A DNA stretch of 19,203 bases from positions 1 through 19,203 of the forward strand of contig CAUEYX010000050.1 of assembly GCA_959022495.1 (NCBI GenBank). Reading direction: 5' to 3'. Of this stretch, positions 7,791 through 14,906 are shown piece by piece (within the stretch, counting starts at the first letter, position 1; each line of letters starts with the position of its first letter). Source of the stretch: an uncultured Lachnospiraceae bacterium (GTDB lineage Bacteria; Bacillota; Clostridia; Lachnospirales; Lachnospiraceae). The notes under the pieces are model-generated. The model made no database searches. It was not told where the DNA came from and saw only the letters and a program-made list of their open reading frames with translations. The translations under genes and the position numbers were made by a program.

Positions 7791-7833
7791 GATATGTCGG
7801 TGTGCTTGTAAGTCAGCAAGCCACCGACATGTC
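7791..7833 (+). terminator. Long hairpin ending cassette B
   Basis: Arms 7791-7808 and 7817-7833 pair over about 17 bp with one wobble and one bulged T, around an 8-nt loop. The + strand lacks a clean T-run (it reads TTAACATT), but an A-run precedes the left arm. On the minus strand the hairpin is therefore followed by TTTTT. It probably ends transcription on one or both strands between cassettes B and C. Confidence 0.55.
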
Positions 7834-7845
7834 TTAACATTCCTC

Positions 7846-7876
7846 TTGACTTTCACGTTACGTCATAGTGTATGCT
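7846..7876 (+). promoter_or_regulatory. MerR-type promoter with internal operator (cassette C)
   Basis: The -35 TTGACT (7846-7851) and -10 TATGCT (7871-7876) are separated by 19 bp, the over-long spacing typical of MerR-activated promoters. Within it a 21-bp dyad (7849-7869) reads ACTnTnACGTnACGTnAnAGT and is symmetric at all 16 specified positions. The MerR/TipAS regulator encoded at 8809, at the end of the same operon, is the obvious candidate to bind it. Confidence 0.75.
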
Positions 7877-7904
7877 GTAAAAAAGAAGAAAGGAATGTTA
7901 CGAT

Positions 7905-8816
7905 ATGAAATTAAGTTATATCCGGTCAGATGCCATCTACAAAAAAATAATGGAGGCTCCTATAAAAAAGAAAAACGATATTTACCGTTATGAGTTAATG
8001 ATGCCTTTTAAGGGCAAATGGGACTGCTATCAAATCCCCATGAAAGCAGCTACGCCCAATGGCTATGATATTATTATGGCAAGTGACATGCTGGGGCTCA
8101 TCACCCCCACAAAGATAGATCAGTCACAAAAAACAAATATCGAGAGCCTTTCTTCGGATCAGCTCTGGAGATCTTGTGAGCAATCCATTCAGAAATCTCT
8201 GGAATGTTTTTTGAACAATGGGATTGAACTGCCTGTCAGTGAGTATCTATTTACGGTTTTATTGGCAAATGCTGAAAGCCCCTATATCTCCCTGAATGAA
8301 GGCTATTGTGGCGATGGTGGCATTCCGGGGTATATCATGGCGTGGCTGACCCCGAATGAATTTACCCTGTCACGCCTTCCTGCTGCGCTGGCCCACGAAG
8401 TAAACCATAATGTGCGCTTTCAGTTTATTAAGTGGCGGAATAGTATTACTCTGGGGGAGATGATGGTCAGCGAAGGACTTGCCGAAAACTTTGCAACCTG
8501 CCTGTATGGCGAGGAAAAGGCAGGACCATGGGTGACCAAAACGGATATGGAAACCCTGAATGAGTATATCAAGCCTATTATTCAAGATGGACTCAATGTC
8601 CAAGGCCTTGAGAACCTGAATGCCTACCTCTATGGTGACGAAATGGCTGCGATGCAAAACTTTCCCTGCGTTGGATTGCCCTACTGTGCTGGTTACGCCT
8701 GCGGGTATCATTTAGTTAAATACTATTTGAAAAAGACCGGCAAAAGCATCATGGAAGCTACGCTGCTGCCTGCAAACGAAATTTTAGAAGCTGCGGAGGA
8801 TTTTTGGGATGAATAA
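7905..8816 (+). CDS. DUF2268-like putative zinc-dependent peptidase
   Basis: A 303-aa protein with the zinc-peptidase motif HEVNH (residues 164-168, in LAHEVNHNVRF) and a candidate third ligand, E190, in MMVSEGLAENF 22 residues later. This spacing and context resemble the DUF2268 family of predicted zinc-dependent proteases. The family name rests on motif recall, not a search. There is no signal peptide or membrane segment, so it should act in the cytoplasm. The ATG at 7905 follows an AAAGGA site about 10 nt upstream. It is the first gene behind a MerR-type promoter and overlaps its regulator gene by 8 bp. A plausible but unproven role is degrading or modifying a peptide toxin that the TipAS-type regulator senses. 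Base composition is more AT-rich than the flanking cassettes. Confidence 0.82.
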   Translation: MKLSYIRSDAIYKKIMEAPIKKKNDIYRYELMMPFKGKWDCYQIPMKAATPNGYDIIMASDMLGLITPTKIDQSQKTNIESLSSDQLWRSCEQSIQKSLECFLNNGIELPVSEYLFTVLLANAESPYISLNEGYCGDGGIPGYIMAWLTPNEFTLSRLPAALAHEVNHNVRFQFIKWRNSITLGEMMVSEGLAENFATCLYGEEKAGPWVTKTDMETLNEYIKPIIQDGLNVQGLENLNAYLYGDEMAAMQNFPCVGLPYCAGYACGYHLVKYYLKKTGKSIMEATLLPANEILEAAEDFWDE

Positions 8817-9633
8817 GGCAAATAACAGCTGTATTTCCGTAAGCAGAAGGATGACCGTACATGAAGTCGCTGACCTAACAGGTATTACAATACGGACATT
8901 GCACTACTATGATGAAATAGGACTTTTGAAGCCTACTATGGTTACAGGCAGTAAATATCGTTTGTATACAGATGATGATTTGGGCCGGCTGCAGGAAATT
9001 CTTTTTTTTCGTGAGGTGGGATTTGCATTGAAAGAAATCAAGAGCTTGCTCAGTTCTCCTAATTATGATCGGACGGAAGCATTGAAAAGACACCTTGATA
9101 TTCTACAGGCTCAAAAAGAACGTATCGATGCTCTGATCTCTCTGGTCAAAACAGAAATCGCAGGAAATCATGTTCCGTCTTTTACTCCTTTTTCCAATGC
9201 AAAAGTGCATGAACTAAGGGAGAAGTATAGGTTGGAAGTTTTGAAACGCTGGGGAGATACAGAAAGTTTCAAAGAATATGAAAAAGCATTTCTGTCGCAG
9301 CCCCGAGAAAAGCAGGAGGATCAGTTAAAAAAATTCCATTTTGTATCTAAGGATACCTTCGAGCGATTAGCGCAATTCCAGAATCAATCTCCCGCTTGTC
9401 AAGAAGTACAACAAATTGTGGGAGAATGGCAGCGGTATATCTCCGAATCCTTTTATAAATGCGATAATCAAATGTTGCTTTATCTGGGGCAGCTTTACAT
9501 TGGTGACGAGCGTTTTTCTAACTATATAAATAGGTTTGGCAGTGGAAATTTGGCGTCTTTCTTCAGTGAAGCAATTAACATCTTTTGCGCAAAGAACAAG
9601 CCACAATCAAGGCGAGTTAAAAAGCCGCAATAA
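8809..9633 (+). CDS. MerR-family regulator with TipAS-like ligand-binding domain
   Basis: This is a 274-aa regulator. The N-terminal MerR winged helix (about residues 15-85) includes VADLTGITIRTLHYYDEIGL and the wing SKYRLYTDDD, followed by a helical dimerisation linker. The C-terminal part (about 150-265) is helical. Its pattern (ACQEVQQIVGEWQRYISESF, then YIGDERFSNYINRFG) matches the TipAS drug-recognition fold known from TipAL. I use the ATG at 8809, backed by CGGAGGA 8 nt upstream and an 8-bp overlap with the peptidase gene. An internal ATG at 8851 would start nearer the usual MerR N-terminus but lacks a well-spaced ribosome site. TipAS proteins in other bacteria bind thiopeptides and other antibiotics; the ligand here is unknown. 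Confidence 0.85.
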   Translation: MNKANNSCISVSRRMTVHEVADLTGITIRTLHYYDEIGLLKPTMVTGSKYRLYTDDDLGRLQEILFFREVGFALKEIKSLLSSPNYDRTEALKRHLDILQAQKERIDALISLVKTEIAGNHVPSFTPFSNAKVHELREKYRLEVLKRWGDTESFKEYEKAFLSQPREKQEDQLKKFHFVSKDTFERLAQFQNQSPACQEVQQIVGEWQRYISESFYKCDNQMLLYLGQLYIGDERFSNYINRFGSGNLASFFSEAINIFCAKNKPQSRRVKKPQ

Positions 9634-9691
9634 TGATTAAAACATTTCACTTTGGGTGTGCTACCATGCTCATGGAAAGGAGGGAATGCCA

Positions 9692-10546
9692 ATGGGGAAG
9701 CAATCCATCATCAGCATTGAGGCAGTCATCGACTATGTCGAAAGCCATCTTGACGGAAAGCTGGAATTAGATACGGTAGCGGAGGCTGTTCATTACTCAA
9801 AATATCACCTGCACCGGCTGTTTACCGAAACGGTAGGAATGACAATCCATGATTATGTTCAGCGGCGTCAGCTTACAGAAGCGGCAAAACTGCTGGTTTT
9901 TTCTGATAAACCGATTATTGAAATTGCGTTTCTTTGCGGATATGAGAGCCAGCAGTCTTTTTCATCAGCGTTTAAGGAGATGTATAAGCTGCCGCCCGCA
10001 GAGTACCGCGAAAAGCGGAATTTTTATCCTTTGCAGCTGCGCTTTACTTTACATCGAGAAATGGCGGCTGTGGAATTTACAATGCAGGAGATCCGCCTGG
10101 CGGAAAAGAAGGATATTCCTGATTGGATGGACTTAATGCGGCTTGTTATTGATGGGTATCCAGTCATGGATGAAGCGGAGTACTTGGCTAAGCTGGAAGA
10201 AAGCATTTCCGAAGGGCGCGCGCTTGTTCTTAGAGATGAAAACTGTCTTGTCGGTGCAATGGTATTTACCTGTTCTCCGGGCAGTATAGAATTTCTTGGG
10301 ATACACCCGCAATATCGCAACCGCGGACTCCAGAAGCTGTTCCTGGATGCTTTGCTGGAAATCTATCTGCCGGGGCAGGAGATCAGCACAACAACCTACC
10401 GGGAACAGGACAAGGCGGATACAGGACACCGGGATCTGTTACTGCAGCTTGGCTTTGCCGAGAGAGAACTACTGACAGAGTTTGGCTACCCGACACAGCG
10501 ATTTGTGCACCCTCCGAAAAAACAGGAGGATATGGAACATGGATGA
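9692..10546 (+). CDS. AraC-family regulator fused to a GNAT acetyltransferase domain
   Basis: A 284-aa two-domain protein. Residues 8-110 are an AraC-type double helix-turn-helix, including VAEAVHYSKYHLHRLFTETVG and the second helix pair IIEIAFLCGYESQQSFSSAF. Residues about 131-275 look like a GNAT acetyltransferase domain, with motif A FLGIHPQYRNRGLQKLF (201-217) containing the acetyl-CoA-loop pattern R-N-R-G-L. I chose the ATG at 9692 because AAAGGAGGG (9676-9684) is 7 nt upstream; the open frame extends to a GTG at 9656 and an ATG at 9686 that are badly placed. It overlaps the MFS exporter gene by 8 bp, so the pair is one operon. The GNAT domain may sense acetyl-CoA or a drug, or may acetylate the drug; neither is shown. 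Confidence 0.88.
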   Translation: MGKQSIISIEAVIDYVESHLDGKLELDTVAEAVHYSKYHLHRLFTETVGMTIHDYVQRRQLTEAAKLLVFSDKPIIEIAFLCGYESQQSFSSAFKEMYKLPPAEYREKRNFYPLQLRFTLHREMAAVEFTMQEIRLAEKKDIPDWMDLMRLVIDGYPVMDEAEYLAKLEESISEGRALVLRDENCLVGAMVFTCSPGSIEFLGIHPQYRNRGLQKLFLDALLEIYLPGQEISTTTYREQDKADTGHRDLLLQLGFAERELLTEFGYPTQRFVHPPKKQEDMEHG

Positions 10547-11744
10547 CACACAATGTACCGGCTGGCAGAAAAGAATCCTTCTTTTCCTGACCAGCCAATG
10601 TATCACACTTTTTGGCTCGACGCTCGTTCAGATGGCGCTCATCTGGTATGCGACCATGCAGACATCCAGCGGTGTGTGGGTTGCCGCATTTACAGTCGGC
10701 TCTTATCTGCCGCAGTTTCTCATTTCATTTATAGGGGGCGTATGGGCAGACCGGTACCACAGGAAAAAGCTGATCATAGGCGCGGATATGCTGATCGCAT
10801 TTGCCACGTTCATCATGGTACTGGCAATCCCGCATATTTCATCAGAGCCTGCTTTGCTTGGCGGCCTGCTTGTTATGTCAGTTGTTCGTTCTTTCGGGGC
10901 AGGAATACAAACACCGGCGGTCAATGCTGTGATCCCTCAGCTTGTTCCGGCACAACAGCTCATGCGGTACAACGGGATCAACGCAGCCATGCAGTCTGTA
11001 GTTAATTTTGCTGCTCCGGCGGCAGCAGGCGCGGTTTTTGCGGTCAGTACATTGAGAACGACGCTGATGATAGACATTGTCACGGCGATCCTGGGAACGG
11101 GTCTGCTGTCCTGCGTGGTACTGCCGAAACAGGACACTTCTTTTGAAAAGAGCGGTGTGTTTTCTGATATGAAGATTGGCGTCAGATACGCTTTCTCAGA
11201 CAGGGTGATCGGAAAACTTCTGATTATCTATGGGCTGTTCACGTCCTTTTGCGTTCCGGCAGGCTATCTGGCAGGGCTTCTCGTCCGCCGGGTATTCGGG
11301 GATACTTACTGGTATCTTACGGCAGTAGAAGTCGTGGGGTTCGCGGGCATGATGGCGGGCGGAGTTGCTATGAGTACATGGGGAGGCTTCCGGAGCCGGG
11401 GAAAGACTTTAGCGGCCGGGCTTTTGGCGTTTGGTTCCTTTGCGATCGGTATGGGCTTTTCAAAGAATTTTATTCTCTATCTTGGATTGATGGCATTTTA
11501 CGGAGTTGCATTGACAATGGTACAGACCGCGATTACCACAATGCTGCAGGAGAAAACAGATACTTCTATGCAAGGGCGTGTCTTTGGCTTACTGGGAACC
11601 ATGTACGCCGGCTTTTTACCGATTGGCATGGCTGTATTTGGTCCGTTGGCGGATATAGTTCCCCTGCAGTGGATCATGGTCGGATCGGGTATCGCGCTTA
11701 TTTTCATTGCAGGGATAACTTATTTTAAGCGGGAACTCAATTAG
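10539..11744 (+). CDS. MFS efflux transporter (MefA/EntS-like)
   Basis: A 401-aa major facilitator with about 12 hydrophobic segments. It carries the loop 2-3 signature GGVWADRYHRKKLIIGADM, which with the preceding ALIWYA segment resembles the macrolide-efflux (Mef)/EntS branch of the MFS. I chose the ATG at 10539 because AGGAGG (10524-10529) lies 9 nt upstream and the protein then starts next to its first membrane helix. The open frame extends to a TTG at 10482. It overlaps the AraC-GNAT gene by 8 bp, suggesting that regulator controls it. Proton-driven export of a drug or small metabolite is the expected role; specificity cannot be assigned. No clear terminator follows. Confidence 0.9.
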   Translation: MDDTQCTGWQKRILLFLTSQCITLFGSTLVQMALIWYATMQTSSGVWVAAFTVGSYLPQFLISFIGGVWADRYHRKKLIIGADMLIAFATFIMVLAIPHISSEPALLGGLLVMSVVRSFGAGIQTPAVNAVIPQLVPAQQLMRYNGINAAMQSVVNFAAPAAAGAVFAVSTLRTTLMIDIVTAILGTGLLSCVVLPKQDTSFEKSGVFSDMKIGVRYAFSDRVIGKLLIIYGLFTSFCVPAGYLAGLLVRRVFGDTYWYLTAVEVVGFAGMMAGGVAMSTWGGFRSRGKTLAAGLLAFGSFAIGMGFSKNFILYLGLMAFYGVALTMVQTAITTMLQEKTDTSMQGRVFGLLGTMYAGFLPIGMAVFGPLADIVPLQWIMVGSGIALIFIAGITYFKRELN

Positions 11745-11762
11745 ATACCTGCAAAGTGAATA

Positions 11763-11833
11763 ACATACCAAGCGAATGTATCTTGACAGGCTTTGTACTG
11801 CACGTTATAATGCATACATACCAGACGTATGTA
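11763..11833 (+). promoter_or_regulatory. Consensus promoter with two operator copies (cassette E)
   Basis: A perfect sigma-A promoter is present: TTGACA (11783-11788), 17-bp spacer, TATAAT (11806-11811). Just downstream lies a perfect inverted repeat, TACATAC CAGAC GTATGTA (11815-11833). A second copy, ACATACCAAGCGAATGTA (11763-11780), upstream of the -35, matches 15 of 18 positions. The copies are 53 bp apart. The TetR repressor encoded next is the likely ligand, with the downstream copy placed to block initiation. Confidence 0.8.
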
Positions 11834-11851
11834 AAAGAAGGAGGAGATTCT

Positions 11852-12499
11852 GTGGCACGAAACAAATACCCGGAAGTAACCGTGGAGAAAATTCTGGATG
11901 TGGCGCAGCGATTATTTTTAGAAAAGGGGTATGACAACACCACCATTCAGGACATTGTAGATCATCTGGACGGATTATCCAAAGGTGCTGTCTACCATCA
12001 TTTCAAGTCAAAAGAGGAAATTATGGATGCAGTGGGAGACCGGATGTTTTTTGCGAATAATCCCTTTGAGAAAGTGCGGAAGCGCTCGGATCTGAATGGT
12101 CTGCAGAAGCTGCGGGAGACAGTCCGGGCGTATCAGTCGGATGAAGACCGGAACAGTATGACGATCCAATCCATTCCCCTTATGAGAAATCCCCGGCTTC
12201 TGGTGGAGATGATTGAATCCAACCGGCGCATTCTCACCCCCTATTATCAAGAACTGCTGGAAGAGGGCAACAGGGACGGTTCTCTGCACACGGAGTATGT
12301 CAAAGAAATCTCGGAACTCATCCCCCTGCTTACCAGCTTGTGGCTGCTGCCTTCTGTGTTTCCGTCTGACAAGGCGGGAATAAAGAAAAAGTTTTACTTT
12401 CTTGGTGATATGCTGGAGAAGATGGGAGTTCCCCTTATGGATGATTCGCTCTATGTTCTGGTGGATAAATTTTTTGACAAAATGCCAGATGAAAAATAA
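11852..12499 (+). CDS. TetR/AcrR-family transcriptional regulator
   Basis: A 215-aa regulator. Its N-terminal TetR helix-turn-helix (about residues 10-58) includes LFLEKGYDNTTIQDIVDHL and SKGAVYHHFKSKEEI, followed by a divergent helical ligand-binding domain. The start is the GTG at 11852, 7 nt after AAGGAGG (11838-11844). The frame is open back to 11756, but those codons would cross the promoter and operator, so they are untranslated. It probably represses itself and the MFS exporter at 12673, because an operator-like sequence precedes both. Its ligand is likely a substrate of that exporter. Confidence 0.9.
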   Translation: MARNKYPEVTVEKILDVAQRLFLEKGYDNTTIQDIVDHLDGLSKGAVYHHFKSKEEIMDAVGDRMFFANNPFEKVRKRSDLNGLQKLRETVRAYQSDEDRNSMTIQSIPLMRNPRLLVEMIESNRRILTPYYQELLEEGNRDGSLHTEYVKEISELIPLLTSLWLLPSVFPSDKAGIKKKFYFLGDMLEKMGVPLMDDSLYVLVDKFFDKMPDEK

Positions 12500-12509
12500 A
12501 GCTGCCGCG

Positions 12510-12577
12510 AGGGTCAAAGACCCTGATGCTAGAATCGCTGCCAGATTGATCTGCATAATTGCATCGGGGTCTTTTAC
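12510..12577 (+). terminator. Terminator-like hairpin(s) between tetR and MFS genes
   Basis: Arms 12513-12529 and 12561-12577 pair over 17 positions with one mismatch and one wobble, around a 31-nt loop. The right arm itself ends in CTTTTAC, so it may work as a weak terminator on either strand. The left arm can instead form a small perfect hairpin, AGGGTC AAA GACCCT (12510-12524), so two structures compete. This would reduce read-through from tetR into the exporter gene. Confidence 0.5.
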
Positions 12578-12637
12578 TTTAGAGTTATACATTCGTTCGT
12601 CCGGTATCTTATTGATGCCGCTTTTTCTTTATTTATT

Positions 12638-12656
12638 TACATACCGACGTATTGTA
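12638..12656 (+). promoter_or_regulatory. Operator-like site before the second MFS exporter
   Basis: TACATACCGACGTATTGTA (12638-12656) shares its left half, TACATACC, and its GACGTAT core with the tetR operator at 11815-11833, differing by a small shift in spacing. It lies immediately upstream of the exporter's AAAGGAGG site. The TetR protein at 11852 is expected to bind it. I could not identify a convincing promoter for this gene. Confidence 0.6.
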
Positions 12657-12672
12657 TGAAAAGGAGGACACA

Positions 12673-13971
12673 ATGAAAGAACAAAATTTGGCCAAAATGG
12701 AGGAGAAGATGAACCAGAAGTTTTTTACACGGAATTTTACGTTTTTGATTTTCGGGCAGGTCAGTTCCCTGATCGGCAATTACACGCTGAAATTTGCCCT
12801 GTCCATGTATGTGCTGGAACAGACCGGGTCCGCATCCGTTTTTGCGGGACTGCTGGCGCTGTCCATGCTTCCGACAATCTTGCTGTCCCCCTTTGGAGGC
12901 ATTCTTGCAGACCGGGCAAACCGCCGCAATATCATGGTTGCGCTGGATGCTCTTTCCGGGCTGTCTGTACTGACTGCCGGATTTGCCATGGTATTCGGGC
13001 ATGATATTTTCATTGTCGGCGCGCTGCTTATTATCTTGTCTGTATTAGGAGCGTTTGAATCGCCCACCGTGCAGGCATGTGTTCCCCAGATGCTTTCAGG
13101 GGAGAACATCATAAAAGGAAATGCTGTCATCAGCCAGGTCGCCTCGATCGCATCCCTGATCACTCCGTTTTTAGGCAGCATTTTTTATACCGCATTCGGA
13201 ATCCGGCCTGTATTTTATGCCGCGGTGGCATGCTTCTTTCTCACTGCGTTTCTGGAATGCTTTATCCGGCTGGATTACAAAAAGCCGGAAGGAAGAATGG
13301 GGATCGGCGCGGTCATCAAAGAAGATTTCACTGTCAGCATGCGTTTCCTGCTCCGGGAGCAGCCGGGGATCATGAAACTCCTTCTTCTGGCGGCAGCCGT
13401 CAGCCTGTTTGTGGCAGGTACCGCTGTGGTGGGGCTTCCCTATTTAGTCCGCACCGTGCTTGGCCTCTCCGCTGCCCACTATGGCATTGCGGAAAGCGTC
13501 CTGGGCGTTGCATCTATTTTAGGCAGCCTGTGTGTTGTGGTATTGGCGAAAAGGCTGCGGGCGCATCATCTTGTCATTGTTTTCGTATCCTTTGGAATAT
13601 GCCTGATTCCGTGCGGGATCGCTTTCCTTGTGCCGGCAGGAGATGCTGCCCGTTATCTGATCCTGCTGGGGATGTTCAGTGTCTGCCAGCTTGGGTGCAG
13701 CCTGTTTTCCACCTATGCCATTTCTATCATACAGGAACGGACGCCGGAGCATTTGATGGGGAAGGTGATGTCCTATGTCTTCACGTTCGCTATGTGCGCG
13801 CAGCCGGTGGGACAGATCATTTACGGAGCCTTGTTCGACCGGTTGGCAGACAGCGTCTACTGGGTACTGATTCCAAGCGGGGTGATCGTGTGTGCGATCG
13901 GATTCTGTTCGACGCGCTTTTTCAGACGGTTTGAACAGGAGGGAACCTGCGCTCAGCAGGAGGGCAGATAA
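12673..13971 (+). CDS. MFS efflux transporter
   Basis: A 432-aa major facilitator with about 12 hydrophobic segments and the loop 2-3 signature GGILADRANRRNIMVALDAL. It belongs to the same broad Mef-like branch as the exporter at 10539. The N-terminus carries an extra charged stretch of about 20 residues before the first helix. I chose the ATG at 12673, 5 nt after AAAGGAGG; the frame extends only to a TTG at 12652 that lies within the operator-like site and ribosome-site region. An internal Met at residue 13 is an alternative start. It is likely controlled by the TetR regulator at 11852 and should export that regulator's inducer or a related compound. Confidence 0.9.
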   Translation: MKEQNLAKMEEKMNQKFFTRNFTFLIFGQVSSLIGNYTLKFALSMYVLEQTGSASVFAGLLALSMLPTILLSPFGGILADRANRRNIMVALDALSGLSVLTAGFAMVFGHDIFIVGALLIILSVLGAFESPTVQACVPQMLSGENIIKGNAVISQVASIASLITPFLGSIFYTAFGIRPVFYAAVACFFLTAFLECFIRLDYKKPEGRMGIGAVIKEDFTVSMRFLLREQPGIMKLLLLAAAVSLFVAGTAVVGLPYLVRTVLGLSAAHYGIAESVLGVASILGSLCVVVLAKRLRAHHLVIVFVSFGICLIPCGIAFLVPAGDAARYLILLGMFSVCQLGCSLFSTYAISIIQERTPEHLMGKVMSYVFTFAMCAQPVGQIIYGALFDRLADSVYWVLIPSGVIVCAIGFCSTRFFRRFEQEGTCAQQEGR

Positions 13972-13982
13972 CAAAGGAGAGC

Positions 13983-14001
13983 AGATAAGGCTTGTCTTTT
14001 T
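13983..14001 (+). terminator. Weak AT-rich terminator after the second MFS gene
   Basis: A 6-bp AT-rich stem, AGATAA with TTGTCT (one wobble), around a GGC loop, is followed by a short T-run. It is the only end signal I can see between cassettes E and F and may be inefficient. Confidence 0.3.
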
Positions 14002-14029
14002 CATAAAAATCCCGTACACTGTCAACCCT

Positions 14030-14065
14030 ACACTTTAACACCAGACTTATAAAGTGTGGTATAAC
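14030..14065 (+). promoter_or_regulatory. MerR-type promoter/operator of cassette F
   Basis: TTAACA (14035-14040) and TATAAC (14060-14065) are 19 bp apart, the long spacing favoured by MerR activators. A perfect 8-bp inverted repeat, ACACTTTA (14030-14037) and TAAAGTGT (14050-14057), overlaps the -35 and the spacer. The half-sites are 20 bp apart centre to centre. The tandem-MerR protein encoded at 14085 is the likely binder. Confidence 0.6.
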
Positions 14066-14084
14066 AGACTGGGAGGTGCAGAGG

Positions 14085-14873
14085 ATGAACCAGTATAGGA
14101 CAATCGACGTTGCCAGACGGATCGGAATCCATGTGAATACCGTCCGGCTGTATGAAAAATGTGCTCTTATCCCGAAGCCGGAACGTCTGCCGAATGGATA
14201 CAGAGTTTTTACAGATCTCCACATAGAGCAATTCAAGCTGGCGCGCGCGGCCCTCCGGGTAGAGGTGCTTCAAAACGGACTCCGCAGACAGGCAGTGAAT
14301 ATCATAAAGGTTTCCGCCGCGGGAAATTATGAAGAAGCCGCCTCATTAACCCGCCGCTATATCCGGCAGGTGGATCAGGAGCGGGAAAATGCGGAGGAGG
14401 CGATTCAGATTACCCGGCAGATACTTGCCGGTTTGGACAGCGGCGAACATCCAGGTGTTTCCTACACGCGAAAAGAGGCTGCGGATCTTCTGGGCATTAC
14501 CATAGACACGCTGCGGAACTGGGAACTGAACGGCTTGTTCACAATCAAACGCAGGGAGAACGGTTATCGCGTCTATTCTGAGAAGGATATACAACGCTTG
14601 AAGATCATCCGTTCCCTCCGCTGTGCGAATTACTCGCTGGCAGCCATCTTACGGATGCTGCGGGCGATCAGCGATGATCCCGGAGCCAATATCCGCGCGG
14701 TCATTGATACGCCGAATGAGGATGACGATATTATGAAGGCGTGCGACAAGCTGCTTACCTCTTTGTCTGAAGCCCGGGAAAACGCGGTTTTTGTGGCCGG
14801 ACAAATTGCGAAAATGGAGAAAATGACAAAAGAAAAGCCTACAGTTACCCACCATACCGCCGAACCATGCTAA
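14085..14873 (+). CDS. Regulator with two MerR DNA-binding domains
   Basis: A 262-aa protein with two MerR-type winged helices on one chain. The first spans about residues 3-70 (IDVARRIGIHVNTVRLYEKC, wing RLPNGYRVFTD). The second spans about 126-193 (RKEAADLLGITIDTLRNWEL, wing RRENGYRVYSEKD). A helical segment of about 50 residues joins them, and another helical region (200-255) ends the protein. Canonical MerR proteins have one such domain and dimerise. The ATG at 14085 follows GGAGGTG (14072-14078); an upstream in-frame GTG at 14076 is inside the ribosome site. The ABC genes follow after 33 bp, so it is likely an autoregulated activator of the exporter. No clear ligand-binding domain is recognised. 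Confidence 0.87.
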   Translation: MNQYRTIDVARRIGIHVNTVRLYEKCALIPKPERLPNGYRVFTDLHIEQFKLARAALRVEVLQNGLRRQAVNIIKVSAAGNYEEAASLTRRYIRQVDQERENAEEAIQITRQILAGLDSGEHPGVSYTRKEAADLLGITIDTLRNWELNGLFTIKRRENGYRVYSEKDIQRLKIIRSLRCANYSLAAILRMLRAISDDPGANIRAVIDTPNEDDDIMKACDKLLTSLSEARENAVFVAGQIAKMEKMTKEKPTVTHHTAEPC

Positions 14874-14906
14874 CCTTTATCCATCAAAAACAGGAGGTAG
14901 AAAGGC

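Noticed and set aside
10553..11005. 150-codon alternative frame inside the first MFS gene
   Set aside because: It lies wholly within the MFS coding sequence and shows no motif or ribosome site.
12008..12592. Minus-strand open frame of 194 codons opposite the TetR gene
   Set aside because: It is antisense to a clear TetR gene, has no ribosome site and no recognisable motifs. It is a coding shadow, as are the other minus-strand frames.
13077..13934. 285-codon open frame inside the second MFS gene in another frame
   Set aside because: Its composition (many Cys, Arg, His and Pro) is that of a shadow frame. The MFS reading frame is unambiguous.
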